Shown here in pieces: positions 26,027 through 35,130 of a stretch of 64,000 nt of DNA. The DNA comes from an uncultured Rubrobacteraceae bacterium. Its GTDB lineage: Bacteria > Actinomycetota > Rubrobacteria > Rubrobacterales > Rubrobacteraceae. The stretch lies in the NCBI GenBank assembly GCA_902806095.1, contig CADCVF010000059.1:1-64000 (forward strand). The letters are read 5' to 3'. The notes under the pieces were generated by a model. It was given only the letters and a program-made list of their open reading frames with translations. It had not been told where the DNA came from and ran no database searches. The first letter of the stretch is position 1, and every line of letters begins with the position of its first letter. Position numbers and translations under genes: made by a program.

Positions 26027-27191
26027 GCACGACTCCTTCCGCCTTCAGCTCGCCTATCTTCTCAGGGCCGTAGCCAAGCTCGGCCAGGATCTCCTCGGTG
26101 TGCTCGCCGAGCCCTGGCGGCACAGTGCGCAGGGGCGGCGCCTCTCCGTCGTAGCGCACAGGGTGGGAGAGCACCCGCACCGTCCCTGCCTCAGGGTGCT
26201 CGAAGGCCATTATCGCCCCGTTGTGGACGACCTGCGGGTCCTCCTCGACGTCCTCGTAAGAGTTCACCGGCGCGTACCAGATCCCGACCTCGTCGAACAC
26301 CCCGTACCAGTGCTCCGCGGGTTTCGTCCTGATGTGGCCAGCGATGTGGGCGTTGACCTCCTCCCTCTTGCGGAACTGGTCCTCCTCGGTCCACTCGTTG
26401 AAGGTGTCGTCCCCGAACGCCTCGGCCAACTTCTCCGGCGGCGTCAGCGAGATGCATATGTAACCGTCAGCTGACTCGAAGATCCCGTACGGCGCCTGGT
26501 GGAAGCGTGAGGAGACGCCCGTCTCGCTGCGTTCGTAGAGGTGCCCGTTGAGGTGGTAGATGAATGGTTCGATCTGCAGATCCAGCGCCGAGTTCAGCAG
26601 GTTGCTGTCGACGCGTTTCCCCTTACCCGTGTCCCTGCGCTCGTAGAGGGCGGCGAGGACGCCCAGAGCTCCCAGCACCGCCGCATGCTGGTCCACGATG
26701 GCGGAGCCGACCAGGGTCGGAGGGTCGCTCTTGCGACCGTTGATCGTCGCCAGGCCGCTCATGGCCTGGCTCAGGAGGTCCTGGCCGGCCCGGTCCCTGT
26801 AAGGGCCGTTCGTGCCGTAGCCCGAGAGGGAGCAGTATACGAGGTCAGGCTTCTCCTCGGAGACCTTCTCGTAGCCGAAACCCAGCCGCTCCATCGCGCC
26901 TGGCCTGTAGTTCTCGACGATAACGTCGGAATCGCGGATCAGACGCCAAACGATCTCCTTGCCCTCCTCGGAGCGCAAATCCACGCCCAGGCTGCGCTGG
27001 TTGCGCCCGCTGAGGAGGAAGAAGACGCTGACCCCGTTCAGGTAAGCCTCAGCCCCCGACCAGTGACGCTCCCACGCCCCTTTTGTCGGCTCTATCTTGA
27101 CCACGTCAGCCCCGAGGTCGGCCAGGATCTGGACTGCGGAGGGGCCTTGCAGGAAGTGCGTGAAGCTAAGGACCTTTACCCCGTTCAACAT
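26010..27191 (-). CDS. Class III (CaiB/BaiF/Frc) CoA-transferase
   Basis: 393 residues. Typical segments are VKVLSFTHFLQGPSAVQILADLGADVVKIE, the nucleophile-region ENYRPGAMERLGFGYE, YCSLSGYGTNGPYRDRAGQD and PLRTVPPGLGEHTEEIL. The enzyme moves CoA between carboxylic acids through a glutamyl/aspartyl-CoA intermediate. In this operon it most likely activates the imported organic acid. The donor and acceptor are not readable. Confidence 0.93.
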   Translation of the reverse strand: MLNGVKVLSFTHFLQGPSAVQILADLGADVVKIEPTKGAWERHWSGAEAYLNGVSVFFLLSGRNQRSLGVDLRSEEGKEIVWRLIRDSDVIVENYRPGAMERLGFGYEKVSEEKPDLVYCSLSGYGTNGPYRDRAGQDLLSQAMSGLATINGRKSDPPTLVGSAIVDQHAAVLGALGVLAALYERRDTGKGKRVDSNLLNSALDLQIEPFIYHLNGHLYERSETGVSSRFHQAPYGIFESADGYICISLTPPEKLAEAFGDDTFNEWTEEDQFRKREEVNAHIAGHIRTKPAEHWYGVFDEVGIWYAPVNSYEDVEEDPQVVHNGAIMAFEHPEAGTVRVLSHPVRYDGEAPPLRTVPPGLGEHTEEILAELGYGPEKIGELKAEGVVRAEGH

Positions 27192-27244
27192 CGTCTATCC
27201 GGTCCTTTCCGTGGGCAGCCGGTAAACAGTGGCGGACAAATCCC

Positions 27245-28048
27245 CTAAACCTCGTCGCCGGTCTCGGGAGCCCCCGCAAAACGCGGCTCGCGTTTCTCGA
27301 AGAAAGCCTGGATCCCCTCGGCGCAGTCATCCGTCTGGAAGACGTGGTCGCTCAGCTCGAGCGTCAACCTGACGGAGTCTTCGCGGCCCGAGTGTAGCGA
27401 CTCCCTCACGCCGCGTTTGATCGCCGCCACGGCCTCCTTCGGCTGGCGGGAGATGCTCCCGGCGACGTCGAGGGCGCGCGAGATGGCCTCCCCGTCGGGG
27501 ACAACCTCGTTGACCAGGCCGATACACTCTGCTTCGCGGGCGTCGATAGGCTGGCCGAGGTACATCAGCTCCATCGCCCGCGCCGGGCCAACCAGCTCGG
27601 GCAGGCGGAACAGGCCTCCGCTCCCGGGTACGACCCCGAGCCGTACTTCGGGGAGCGCGAACTTCGCACCCTCGCCGGCTATACGAAGGTCACAGGCCAT
27701 CGAGATCTCACACCCCCCGCCGTAGGCCAGTCCCTCGATGGCCGCAACAGTAGGCCTGGACAGGGACTCGAACTTCCCGAAAGCCTCGTTCTCCCTGGCC
27801 AGCTTCTTCTCCACGACCCTGTCGCGGACGTCCGCGAACTCCCCCACGTCGGAGCCGGCGCAGAACGCTCTATCGCCTGCCCCGGTTACGACGACCGCGC
27901 GGACGGCGTCGTCCCCTTCAAGCTCGTCGAGAGCCTCTATCAGTTGCTCGGTCATCTCTAGTGTGACCAGGTTGAGCGGCGGGTTGTTCAGGGTTAGTTT
28001 CGCAACACCCTGCTCCAACCGCTCCACGAGCATGGGACCGCCGGCCAA
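27245..28048 (-). CDS. Enoyl-CoA hydratase/isomerase family protein
   Basis: 267 residues of the crotonase fold. The oxyanion-hole parts are AFCAGSDVGEF and GLAYGGGCEISMACDLRIA; LPEVRLGVVPGSGGLFRLPELVG follows. Glu residues in the usual hydratase positions could not be confirmed by eye, so hydratase versus isomerase or other crotonase activity is open. It sits directly after the TRAP transporter genes in the operon (4 bases). Confidence 0.92.
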   Translation of the reverse strand: MAGGPMLVERLEQGVAKLTLNNPPLNLVTLEMTEQLIEALDELEGDDAVRAVVVTGAGDRAFCAGSDVGEFADVRDRVVEKKLARENEAFGKFESLSRPTVAAIEGLAYGGGCEISMACDLRIAGEGAKFALPEVRLGVVPGSGGLFRLPELVGPARAMELMYLGQPIDAREAECIGLVNEVVPDGEAISRALDVAGSISRQPKEAVAAIKRGVRESLHSGREDSVRLTLELSDHVFQTDDCAEGIQAFFEKREPRFAGAPETGDEV

Positions 28049-28051
28049 GAT

Positions 28052-29341
28052 CTAGTACACCCCCATCAGCCCGGGAAGCCACAGCGAGAGGGGGGGGAAG
28101 AAGATGAGCAACGAGATGACCACGAAGAACACCACGTAGATCGGCAACGACTTGACCAGGCCCCGCGAGAAGGGGACTTCTGCGAAGGTGGTGGCAAGGA
28201 GCAAAGCCAGGCCGTAGGGGGGTGTGATCAGGCCGAACGCCAGCGTTACGATGGCGACGACGCCCATGTGGACCGGGTCTATGCCCCCCAGCTCGACCAG
28301 CACCGTTATGACCGGCAAGGAGATCACGATCGTGGGGATGGCGTCCAGAAAGTCCCCGGCGATGACGAGCACGACGACGATGAGGACCATAATCAGGGTG
28401 CCATTCGAGCCCGCAATATCCTGGACCAGGACGGAGACTGCTTCCGGAGCTTCCAGATAGGCGATCACGTAGGCCAGGGCGGATGCGCCGGCCACGGCCA
28501 TCAGGGGGAGCGAGTAGAGCACCCCTGCGTGCATGAAGTCACTGGGAAGGTTACGCAGGTGCCCCCGCACGAGGAGCGGTATCACGACGACGATGGTGTA
28601 TATGACCGCGACCATCCCGGCCTCCGTCGGGGTGAACAACCCGCCCAATATGCCCCCGACGATGAGGAACGGTATGAGCAAGGGCAGCACGCTCCCGCCG
28701 GCCGTGCGCGCCACCTCCGCGAACGACGAGCGTTCTCTTACGGTCTCCGAGAAACCGAAAAAGTAGCTGTAGATCATCAGCCCGAACCCGACCATCACCC
28801 CGGGCACGACACCGCCCACGAAGAGTGCGGCGATAGAGACACCCCCGATGGCGCCGTAGACGATGGCCATAATGCTCGGTGGGATCATGTTGGCTATGGT
28901 TGACGCCGCGGCCACGAGCGCGGCTGAGTTCGCGGGGTTGTACCCCTCCCTCTTCATGGGCGGCAGCATCACCCTGCCTATGGCCGCCACATCAGCCGAG
29001 GAGGAACCGGAGATCCCGGCGAAGAACATGCTGACCACGGTAACGACCTGCGCGAGGCCGCCGCGGATATGACCGACCAGCGCCTGGGCGAAACTGACCA
29101 GCCGTTCGGTGACGTTCGAGGACGCCATGAGCTCGCCGACCAGTATGAAGAATGGCACCGCAAGCAGGGGTACCGCGTTGATACCGTTGAACATCTCGGC
29201 GACGACCGTGGTCATGCTGATATCGGTAAAGAGCACCCCGATAATGACGCTGGCCATGACGGCGAAGGGCACGGGCACCCCGAGCACGCCGAAAAGGACG
29301 AACAAAAACGCCATAAGGGCGACTATCGCTCCCTCGTTCAC
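28052..29341 (-). CDS. TRAP transporter large permease (DctM type)
   Basis: About 429 residues with some twelve hydrophobic segments, the DctM/ion-transporter superfamily topology. Conserved stretches include MFFAGISGSSSADVAAIG and TIANMIPPSIMAIVYGA, and near the end GLITPPYGLALLLATTFA. The GTG start overlaps the DctQ stop by 4 bases (GTGA); the much longer open frame upstream is the shadow of DctQ. With DctQ and DctP it makes a sodium-driven uptake system for an organic acid. Confidence 0.93.
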   Translation of the reverse strand: MNEGAIVALMAFLFVLFGVLGVPVPFAVMASVIIGVLFTDISMTTVVAEMFNGINAVPLLAVPFFILVGELMASSNVTERLVSFAQALVGHIRGGLAQVVTVVSMFFAGISGSSSADVAAIGRVMLPPMKREGYNPANSAALVAAASTIANMIPPSIMAIVYGAIGGVSIAALFVGGVVPGVMVGFGLMIYSYFFGFSETVRERSSFAEVARTAGGSVLPLLIPFLIVGGILGGLFTPTEAGMVAVIYTIVVVIPLLVRGHLRNLPSDFMHAGVLYSLPLMAVAGASALAYVIAYLEAPEAVSVLVQDIAGSNGTLIMVLIVVVLVIAGDFLDAIPTIVISLPVITVLVELGGIDPVHMGVVAIVTLAFGLITPPYGLALLLATTFAEVPFSRGLVKSLPIYVVFFVVISLLIFFPPLSLWLPGLMGVY

Positions 29342-29919
29342 TCCCCGGCCCCCCCTTCCTCCGCGTACGTCTCGAACTGATCGTCTTCCTCGCTCTCGAA
29401 GCCGCCCCTCCAGCCGTTGACGAGCCTCTCCACGGTAAACAGGGCTATGAAAGCGCCTGAGACGGGGATGGCGGCAGTTATAACGGCAACCGGCGTCCCC
29501 GAGGGCTGCGAGTGGATGCCGAACCCGAGCAGGAAGAAGGCGAACCCGAAGAAGGCCAGAAAGAGGGCTACCGCCAGCAGGATCAGGTGGCTTGTCGTCT
29601 CGAGCATCAACCTTCTCCTGCCCTCTAGCGACCTCGCTATCCTGGCCAGGAGGAAATGCTCGTTGCGGCGGACGGCGACGGCCCCGCCGACGAAGACCCC
29701 CCAGACGAAGGCGCCCAGGGTGACCTCTTGCAGCCAGAGTATGGGGGTGCCGGTAAACCTGGTCGTCACGTCGAGCAGCACGGTGACGGTGAAAACGGCG
29801 AGCAACAGCCCACTGAGCCCCATGAGAGCCCGCTCCACGACGTCCAACGCCTCCCACTTGAGGTGGCGCTCCTTCTGCAGGACCACCGAAGTACTCTGGC
29901 CGCCGACGTTCTCGCTCAT
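29338..29919 (-). CDS. TRAP transporter small permease (DctQ type)
   Basis: 193 residues with four membrane segments and the family feature WLQEVTLGAFVWGVFVGGAVAVRRNEHF. It couples the binding protein to the large permease. It lies between DctP (38 bases upstream) and DctM (4-base overlap). Confidence 0.9.
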   Translation of the reverse strand: MSENVGGQSTSVVLQKERHLKWEALDVVERALMGLSGLLLAVFTVTVLLDVTTRFTGTPILWLQEVTLGAFVWGVFVGGAVAVRRNEHFLLARIARSLEGRRRLMLETTSHLILLAVALFLAFFGFAFFLLGFGIHSQPSGTPVAVITAAIPVSGAFIALFTVERLVNGWRGGFESEEDDQFETYAEEGGAGE

Positions 29920-29956
29920 CGTACGGAACCTCCGTCATAGGGATGCACTCGCAAGG

Positions 29957-31018
29957 TCATCCGAGCTCGCGCACGCGCTCCAGGATTCGCACAGCGTCCT
30001 CGCCCAGATCCTCGGCGATCCTCTCCTGGAGCGGCAATGAGATCTCCTTGAAGCTCTCCTTGTCCACGTTCTCGACGAACTGCACGCCCTCGGCCTTGTA
30101 GTCGGCCCTGAGCTCCCTCTCCGACTCGAAACCCCGCTCCGAGGCCGTCGTCTTCACCGCGTCGGCCGCCGTCTGCACCCACCCCTGCTCCTCTTCGGAC
30201 ATGCCGTTCCAGGCTTTGTCGGCGACCCAGATGATCTGGGTGTTCCCCTCGTGCTCCGTCAGGGACATGATGGGGGCGACGTCGTAATGACCAGCGCTGC
30301 CGTAGTACATGAGCGCGTTCTCGGCCATGTCGATGACGCCGGTCTGCAAAGATGTGTAGACCTCGCTGAACTGCATGTGCACGGTCTGGGCGCCGTACTC
30401 GGCGAACGTTATGTCCTCGGTCCTGGTTGCCTGGACCCGCACCTTCTGTCCCCTCAGGTCATCGACGCTGCTGACCTCAGTGTCCCTCGAATACATGTTT
30501 CGCAGCGGCGACGAGTACAGGGTCAACGCGTGACCGCCGTTGACCGTTGCCTGGGTCAACTCCCTGAAGATGTCGTTGATCCTTCCATCAGCCACTACCT
30601 TCAGATTGTGTTCTATGGAATCGTACAGATAGTGGAGCGAGAACACCCCAGCCTGAGGGACCAGCAGCGAGGCGTTCGCGGTGGAAGAGTTTATGAAGTC
30701 TATGTCCTGGGTGAGCACCTTCTGCAAGAGCCCTGGCTCCCCGCCCAACTGCCCCGCCGGATACACCTGGAGAGCTATCGCCCCACCGCTCTCCTCTTCG
30801 AGCCTCTCCTTGAAGATGCGCGCGGAGATACCGTGAGAGGTCTCCTCCGCCTGCTCGTAAGCATACGTGAGCCTGCGCGCACCGTCGCCACCGGCACCGC
30901 AGCCCGCGGCGCCCAAGACGGATGCCCCGGCGAGCCCAGCCCCACCAAGCTTCAGGAAATCTCGGCGACTTAACGCCCTCTGCCTGCGCACTCTCCCCCT
31001 ACTGCCGTAGTTCCCCAC
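29957..31018 (-). CDS. TRAP transporter substrate-binding lipoprotein (DctP type)
   Basis: 353 residues. A Tat signal (LSRRDFLKLGG) runs into a lipobox (VLGAAGC), so the mature protein is exported folded and lipid-anchored. The binding domain has the DctP features FKERLEEESGGAIALQVYP and AGQLGGEPGLL. The substrate-anchoring Arg region is LRGQKVRVQAT. It captures the extracellular acid for DctQM. The ligand is unknown, but TRAP systems favour carboxylates. Confidence 0.93.
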   Translation of the reverse strand: MGNYGSRGRVRRQRALSRRDFLKLGGAGLAGASVLGAAGCGAGGDGARRLTYAYEQAEETSHGISARIFKERLEEESGGAIALQVYPAGQLGGEPGLLQKVLTQDIDFINSSTANASLLVPQAGVFSLHYLYDSIEHNLKVVADGRINDIFRELTQATVNGGHALTLYSSPLRNMYSRDTEVSSVDDLRGQKVRVQATRTEDITFAEYGAQTVHMQFSEVYTSLQTGVIDMAENALMYYGSAGHYDVAPIMSLTEHEGNTQIIWVADKAWNGMSEEEQGWVQTAADAVKTTASERGFESERELRADYKAEGVQFVENVDKESFKEISLPLQERIAEDLGEDAVRILERVRELG

Positions 31019-31099
31019 CGGGCGAGCATCTCTCTACCATACAGAACGCTTGCCCTTCTCATGGAGAGCATAGGAGAGTTGCGAGACACAGTCAAGCGA

Positions 31100-32806
31100 T
31101 CACTCGGGAAGCAGCGCCGCCCTGAAGGCGCCGTCTATGGCGTCCCTGGCTTTGCCGGCGCTTGCGGCATCACCGATGATGACGACCTCTTGATCTGTCC
31201 TGGCGAGCCGCCGCATGGCTGGCCCTGTGCTGCTCCTGGCCCCGTAGTAGAGCCAGTTTCGCACGCGCCCGGAGGCGAACAACCTCCGGCCCGGCTTCGA
31301 CTTGCCGAGGCCTGAGTCAAGGAGGCGCGTCGCGAGGGCGCCAAGCCCATACCGGTAGCGTGCCCCTGTGGCGAACACCACGCGGTCGTAGCCTTCGAGG
31401 GTTTGCGGCTCCTCCGTTACGTCGGTGCCGTGGCGGAAAAAGACCCCCTTCTCGCGGCATGCCCGCTCGAGCTCAGCGACGTAGTCCACAAATGATTTCT
31501 CGCTGGTTTCGACTTCTCCGAACACCGGGGCCTTGCCCGTGCGGCGGAACGCTCCCCCTGACACAGGGGCGCGTTCGACCACAGTGACGCTGTTCCGGTC
31601 GGCCGTCAAGTGGGCGTAGGAGAGCCCAGCGGGACCTGCGCCGACGACACAGATCTTCTCGTTCTCGGGAGGGACGGTATCCGTGAAGTCGAGTTCGAAG
31701 CCGGCCATAGGGTTGACCACGCAGGATACATGTGCGCCGGAGCGCATGCTGTTCACGCAATGGTTGCAGGACAGGCATCGGCGCGGTGACTTGCCGGCGC
31801 GCACCCTGTTGGGCCAGTCAGGGTCGGCGATCAAGGTCCGCCCGAGCGCGACCATGTCGACCTTGCCGCTCTCTAATGCGGACCTTGCGACCGCGGGGTT
31901 GCCCATACGGCCGACCCCGACGACCGGGACAGGGACTTCTTCCTTGACCCTGGCGGCGAAGTCCAGAAACGTCCCCTCACGGTAAGCCATCGGCGGGATC
32001 ATGTATTCCGCCGATGGAAGCGAACGATAGTGGCCCGCGGTAATGCTCAATGCATCAGCTCCCGCCTCGGCCACCCAACGCGCGACTCTTAGCCCCTCTT
32101 CGAAGGTAAGCCCTCCGGGGAAGAAATCTTCGACACCCAGTCGGAAGACGCCAGGGAGGGTAGGTACCTCCTCCTTTATGCGTCGCAGAACGTCGAGGCC
32201 GAACCTCGCCCGGTTCTCCGGGGAGCCGCCGTACTCGTCGGTCCTCGCGTTCTCCCTGGGCGACAGGAACTGTGAGATCAGGTACCCATGCGCCCCGTGC
32301 AGCTCGACGAGATCGAAGCCTGCGCGGTCTGCGCGGCGTGCGGCCTCGACGAAGGCCTGCGTCGTCTGTCCGATCCTGGCCTTCGTCATCTCCGAAGGTA
32401 CGACGGTTTCGGCCTCGACCTCGAAGACGGGGGTAGGGATCGAAGAAGGGGCGACTGGTGTCTCTCCCGAGACGGCGCCGCGGGCCCTTGAGCCGCCGTG
32501 GCCCAGCTGTACCGAGACGCGGGACCCGGCGTCGTGCAAAACGGCGACGAGGCGTTCGAGGCCGGGGAGGAATCTGTCGTCGTAGACGCCGAGCTCTCGG
32601 AAGCGGTGGCGCCCCGCCCTCTCAGGCGAGCCCATCTCGATCGTGATCAGGCCTACCCCACCGAGTGCGCGGGCCCTGTAGTAAGCGATGAGGTCGTCTG
32701 TGACGTAGCCTTCGGGGTCAGCCAGCCGGGTCGTCATGGGCGGCATGACTATCCGGTTGGGCACCTCCACCCCTCCGACGATTATGGGAGAGAAGAGGCC
32801 GTTCAA
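31100..32806 (-). CDS. NADH:flavin oxidoreductase/enoate reductase with 4Fe-4S and FAD domains
   Basis: 568 residues. The old-yellow-enzyme barrel has VPNRIVMPPM, VELHGAHGYLISQFLSP and TDEYGGSPENRARF. A Cys cluster RRCLSCNHCV plus a later Cys binds 4Fe-4S, and the second half has a Rossmann FAD motif CVVGAGPAGLSYA. This layout matches 2,4-dienoyl-CoA reductase/trimethylamine dehydrogenase-like enzymes. It is somewhat short (about 640-680 is common), with a compact NAD(P) domain. It would reduce or demethylate an operon intermediate. Confidence 0.9.
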   Translation of the reverse strand: MNGLFSPIIVGGVEVPNRIVMPPMTTRLADPEGYVTDDLIAYYRARALGGVGLITIEMGSPERAGRHRFRELGVYDDRFLPGLERLVAVLHDAGSRVSVQLGHGGSRARGAVSGETPVAPSSIPTPVFEVEAETVVPSEMTKARIGQTTQAFVEAARRADRAGFDLVELHGAHGYLISQFLSPRENARTDEYGGSPENRARFGLDVLRRIKEEVPTLPGVFRLGVEDFFPGGLTFEEGLRVARWVAEAGADALSITAGHYRSLPSAEYMIPPMAYREGTFLDFAARVKEEVPVPVVGVGRMGNPAVARSALESGKVDMVALGRTLIADPDWPNRVRAGKSPRRCLSCNHCVNSMRSGAHVSCVVNPMAGFELDFTDTVPPENEKICVVGAGPAGLSYAHLTADRNSVTVVERAPVSGGAFRRTGKAPVFGEVETSEKSFVDYVAELERACREKGVFFRHGTDVTEEPQTLEGYDRVVFATGARYRYGLGALATRLLDSGLGKSKPGRRLFASGRVRNWLYYGARSSTGPAMRRLARTDQEVVIIGDAASAGKARDAIDGAFRAALLPE

Positions 32807-32845
32807 GGCCTTGACCTAGCCGCGTCTCCCGAGGGCTGCATCGGG

Positions 32846-33790
32846 CTACTCCCTGCGAGCGCCTGGTAGCCCGGCCTCGGTGACGACGCGCCGGATCTTC
32901 TCCCTCTCCGCGTCGGAGATGCGCCGGAGTGGGGGACGCACGTGGGCCTCGTCGATCCTGCCAAGGATGGCCAGCGCCTCCTTCATCCTGTTGTGCCCGT
33001 CGAGGAACGGCTCGGCGTAGGTCGCCTGCACCACGGGGTAGGCCCTGGCGGCCACCCTGCGGGCTCCTTCGAGGTCGCCGCGGTTCACGGCCTCGAACAT
33101 CTCAACGTGCAGATCGGCTACGACGCTGCCGTGCCCGGAGAGGACGCCGTCGGCGCCGATACAAAGCGACGCAAGGAGTGACTTGCTGAAACTGGAGAGC
33201 AGCGAGATCTTCTTGTCCAGCGCCCCAAGCTCGCGCCAGTTCCGCTCGTAGACACCGATGTCGTTGGACCACTCTTTGACCGCGATAACGTTGTCTATCT
33301 CGTCGCAGATCCTCACCAGACTGTCGGTAGGGATGTGCAGCCCTGACGACACGGGGTAGACGAACACGATGATAGGCAGGCTCACGGCTTCGGCGATGGC
33401 AGCGATATGCCCGTATGCCATCTCGGGCCTGAGCTGATGCCCGAAGTCATAGACCGTGGATGGGAACACCAGAAGACAATCAGCCCCCTGCCGCTCGGCG
33501 GCCTTCGCGATCCTGGCGGCCTTGCTCGTTCCGTCTTCGTAGACGCCGCACACGACCGGCACGGCCTCCGCCACCTCATCCAGCGTCATCTCCAGTACGC
33601 GCTGCTGCTCTTCGAAGGTCAGCGTCGCCACCTCAGAGGCGTGGGCGTTGGTGGTGATGCCGGCCACCCCTGGCGTGTCGACCAGGTACCGCAAGTGCCT
33701 GCGGTAATTCTCCTCGTCGATCTCCAACTCCGAATCGAAGGCCATCAAATTAGCGGGTATGACACCCCTGAGAACCAGCTCCGGCCTCAT
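32846..33790 (-). CDS. Dihydrodipicolinate synthase (DapA)-family aldolase/lyase
   Basis: About 314 residues from ATG 33790, with AGGAGAGG directly upstream. The Schiff-base Lys lies in VIAVKEWSND and the assisting Tyr in VFVYPVSSG. The start GVIPANLMAFD differs from lysine-pathway DapA. Such enzymes make or break a pyruvate or similar keto-acid aldol. As the first gene of the nine-gene operon it is more likely catabolic than biosynthetic. Confidence 0.9.
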   Translation of the reverse strand: MRPELVLRGVIPANLMAFDSELEIDEENYRRHLRYLVDTPGVAGITTNAHASEVATLTFEEQQRVLEMTLDEVAEAVPVVCGVYEDGTSKAARIAKAAERQGADCLLVFPSTVYDFGHQLRPEMAYGHIAAIAEAVSLPIIVFVYPVSSGLHIPTDSLVRICDEIDNVIAVKEWSNDIGVYERNWRELGALDKKISLLSSFSKSLLASLCIGADGVLSGHGSVVADLHVEMFEAVNRGDLEGARRVAARAYPVVQATYAEPFLDGHNRMKEALAILGRIDEAHVRPPLRRISDAEREKIRRVVTEAGLPGARRE

Positions 33791-33861
33791 AGGAAGACCT
33801 CTCCTCACTCCGCGTCCGCTGCGCCGGTTACTCTAACATCCTAACAAGCCTCTTTCACAGC

Positions 33862-34022
33862 AGGTTGCAATGAGGTTCAACCTCATTGCAAGCATTTCAG
33901 CACTTCAGCACGCCGTCTTCGACGGCTTTTCAGCTTGTCAGCTTCTAAAGTTTTGGCTGACTGGCTGAAAGCTGAATTGCTGACGAGCGAAGCCCGAAGG
34001 GCGCAGCGTGCTGACCAGCTGA
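33862..34022. repeat. TCAGCA-type repeat cluster with a perfect hairpin
   Basis: It begins with the hairpin TTGCAATGAGGTT/AACCTCATTGCAA (33864-33891). TCAGCA units and a TTCG-loop hairpin (GCCGTCTTCGACGGC) follow, and then the mirror half with TGCTGA units and CGAAGCCCGAAGGGC. It lies between the operon head and the NlpC gene. Confidence 0.75.
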
Positions 34023-34026
34023 CGTG

Positions 34027-34458
34027 CTAGTAAGCGTCGACGGCACCAACGTAGCCTGGAATGTATTCGATGGGTGTCTCCACGACCGCCCCGTAGTAGG
34101 TCGAGGCGTGGACGACCGTCCCGTAGCCGGTCGCTATTCCGACGTGCGAGATACCGTAGCCTGCCTCGTCGAAGAAGACCAGGTCGCCGGCCTTCCCGTA
34201 GGAGGGCGTCCCGTAAGCATACTGGGCGTCTGGGCTATCGGGCAGGTACACGCCGAGCTCGGCGAACACCGCCGAGGTGAAGCCCGAGCAGTCCAGACCC
34301 CATGCACCATAGGGCGTCCCGATGTAGGATCGGGCGTCGTCCACGACCGCCTGCCCCGAGGCCTCGTAGCCTTTGGCGTACGCTTCAGAAGGTGAGCTTG
34401 TCAGTAGAACGACCGAAAACAGGGCGCAAGAAAGCATGACCGCTGCGAGTTGCCGCAC
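34027..34458 (-). CDS. Secreted NlpC/P60 (C40) peptidoglycan endopeptidase
   Basis: 143 residues: a signal peptide (residues 1-~26, ending SEAYA) and a single NlpC/P60 domain. The catalytic Cys is in LDCSGFTS and the His in ISHVGIA; VVHASTYY follows. It has no SH3 or other wall-binding domain, so it is a minimal enzyme. It should cut the peptide part of peptidoglycan outside the cell. GGAGGGGGA precedes the GTG start, in a leader shared with the RlpA-like gene. Confidence 0.9.
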   Translation of the reverse strand: MRQLAAVMLSCALFSVVLLTSSPSEAYAKGYEASGQAVVDDARSYIGTPYGAWGLDCSGFTSAVFAELGVYLPDSPDAQYAYGTPSYGKAGDLVFFDEAGYGISHVGIATGYGTVVHASTYYGAVVETPIEYIPGYVGAVDAY

Positions 34459-34465
34459 GATTTGT

Positions 34466-34496
34466 ATCCCCCTCCGAATTACCTTACTTGCACAAC
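34466..34496 (-). promoter_or_regulatory. Leader motif shared with the RlpA-like gene (NlpC copy)
   Basis: On the minus strand GTTGTGCAAG (34496-34487) is followed by CGGAGGGGGA, just upstream of the GTG start. The same two blocks, 10 and 9 bases identical with similar spacing, lie before the RlpA-like gene at 62315-62339. The GGAGG part is the ribosome binding site; the GTTGTGCAAG part is extra and may be regulatory. Confidence 0.4.
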
Positions 34497-34737
34497 GGCG
34501 GTGGATGCTACCAGAGCTACGCGCGGTTTCAAGGCGAATCCGGCCTAATGATGGGTCGCCCGCGGCGCGAAGACACCAGGTATCACGAAGGTGCTAAACC
34601 CGAAGTCAGGTCATAAATCTCCCCGCGCATCTCATCACCCGCGCGCCCGCGAGGGACGCAGACTTCAGGCTGACAGATCTCTAGGAGCAAGAAAAACAGT
34701 TACGGTGTACTCGAGAACCATCCCCGGTACTAGTACC

Positions 34738-34816
34738 AGCATTTCAGCACGCTCAGGCCTTGCTGCCTTCGCTTGTCAGCACGCCGCTTCGCGGCTTGTC
34801 AGCATTTCAGCAAGTG
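34738..34816. repeat. TCAGCA-type repeat cluster
   Basis: CAGCATTTCAGCACGCTCAG is followed by GTCAGCACG, a TTCG-loop hairpin (GCCGCTTCGCGGC) and GTCAGCATTTCAGCA. This is the half-element form, without the mirrored TGCTGA half. Confidence 0.7.
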
Positions 34817-35036
34817 TTTGCCAGTCTGGCTTCCACACGCGGAACCAGGATCTGTGGCCATTGATGCGGAGCCTCATCTACCGCAGAGAGCACGACTAAC
34901 GTAAGTCGCTCTCTGAACGGCAGGGGCGAGGGATAGGGCGGCGAACAGGCAGTTCTTGGGCGAGGACCTGGACGATCACGTGCGCCTAAAGCAGTTTGCA
35001 GAGAGGCTCTGCGCCTCCTACAAACCGCGGCTACAG

Positions 35037-35098
35037 ACTTCAGTGAAACACAAGCTGAAATGCTGAAATGCTTGCAATGGGGTGCAACCCCATTGCAG
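35037..35098. repeat. TGCTGA repeat with perfect hairpin
   Basis: AAGCTGAAATGCTGAAATGC leads into the hairpin TTGCAATGGGGT/ACCCCATTGCA (35076-35099). The hairpin resembles that at 33864-33891, but its stem sequence differs with pairing kept. Confidence 0.65.
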
Positions 35099-35130
35099 AT
35101 GGAGGGTCTGATCCCGGTCTCTCCGAAGGC

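Larger units (their letters stand above)
34459..35130. other. 672-bp gap without an intact gene
   Basis: It holds the NlpC leader, a TCAGCA repeat block (34738-34816), a second repeat with hairpin (35037-35098), and two short coding-like stretches. One frame reads SGFHTRNQDLWPLMRSLIY and ends in TAA at 34899. Another reads QFLGEDLDDHVRLKQFAERL from about 34950. Neither has a start or a known family, so they may be relics. Confidence 0.4.

Noticed and set aside
28052-29938. 628-codon reading of the TRAP large permease
   Set aside because: The first ~199 codons are an out-of-frame shadow of DctQ. The true start is GTG 29341, overlapping the DctQ stop.
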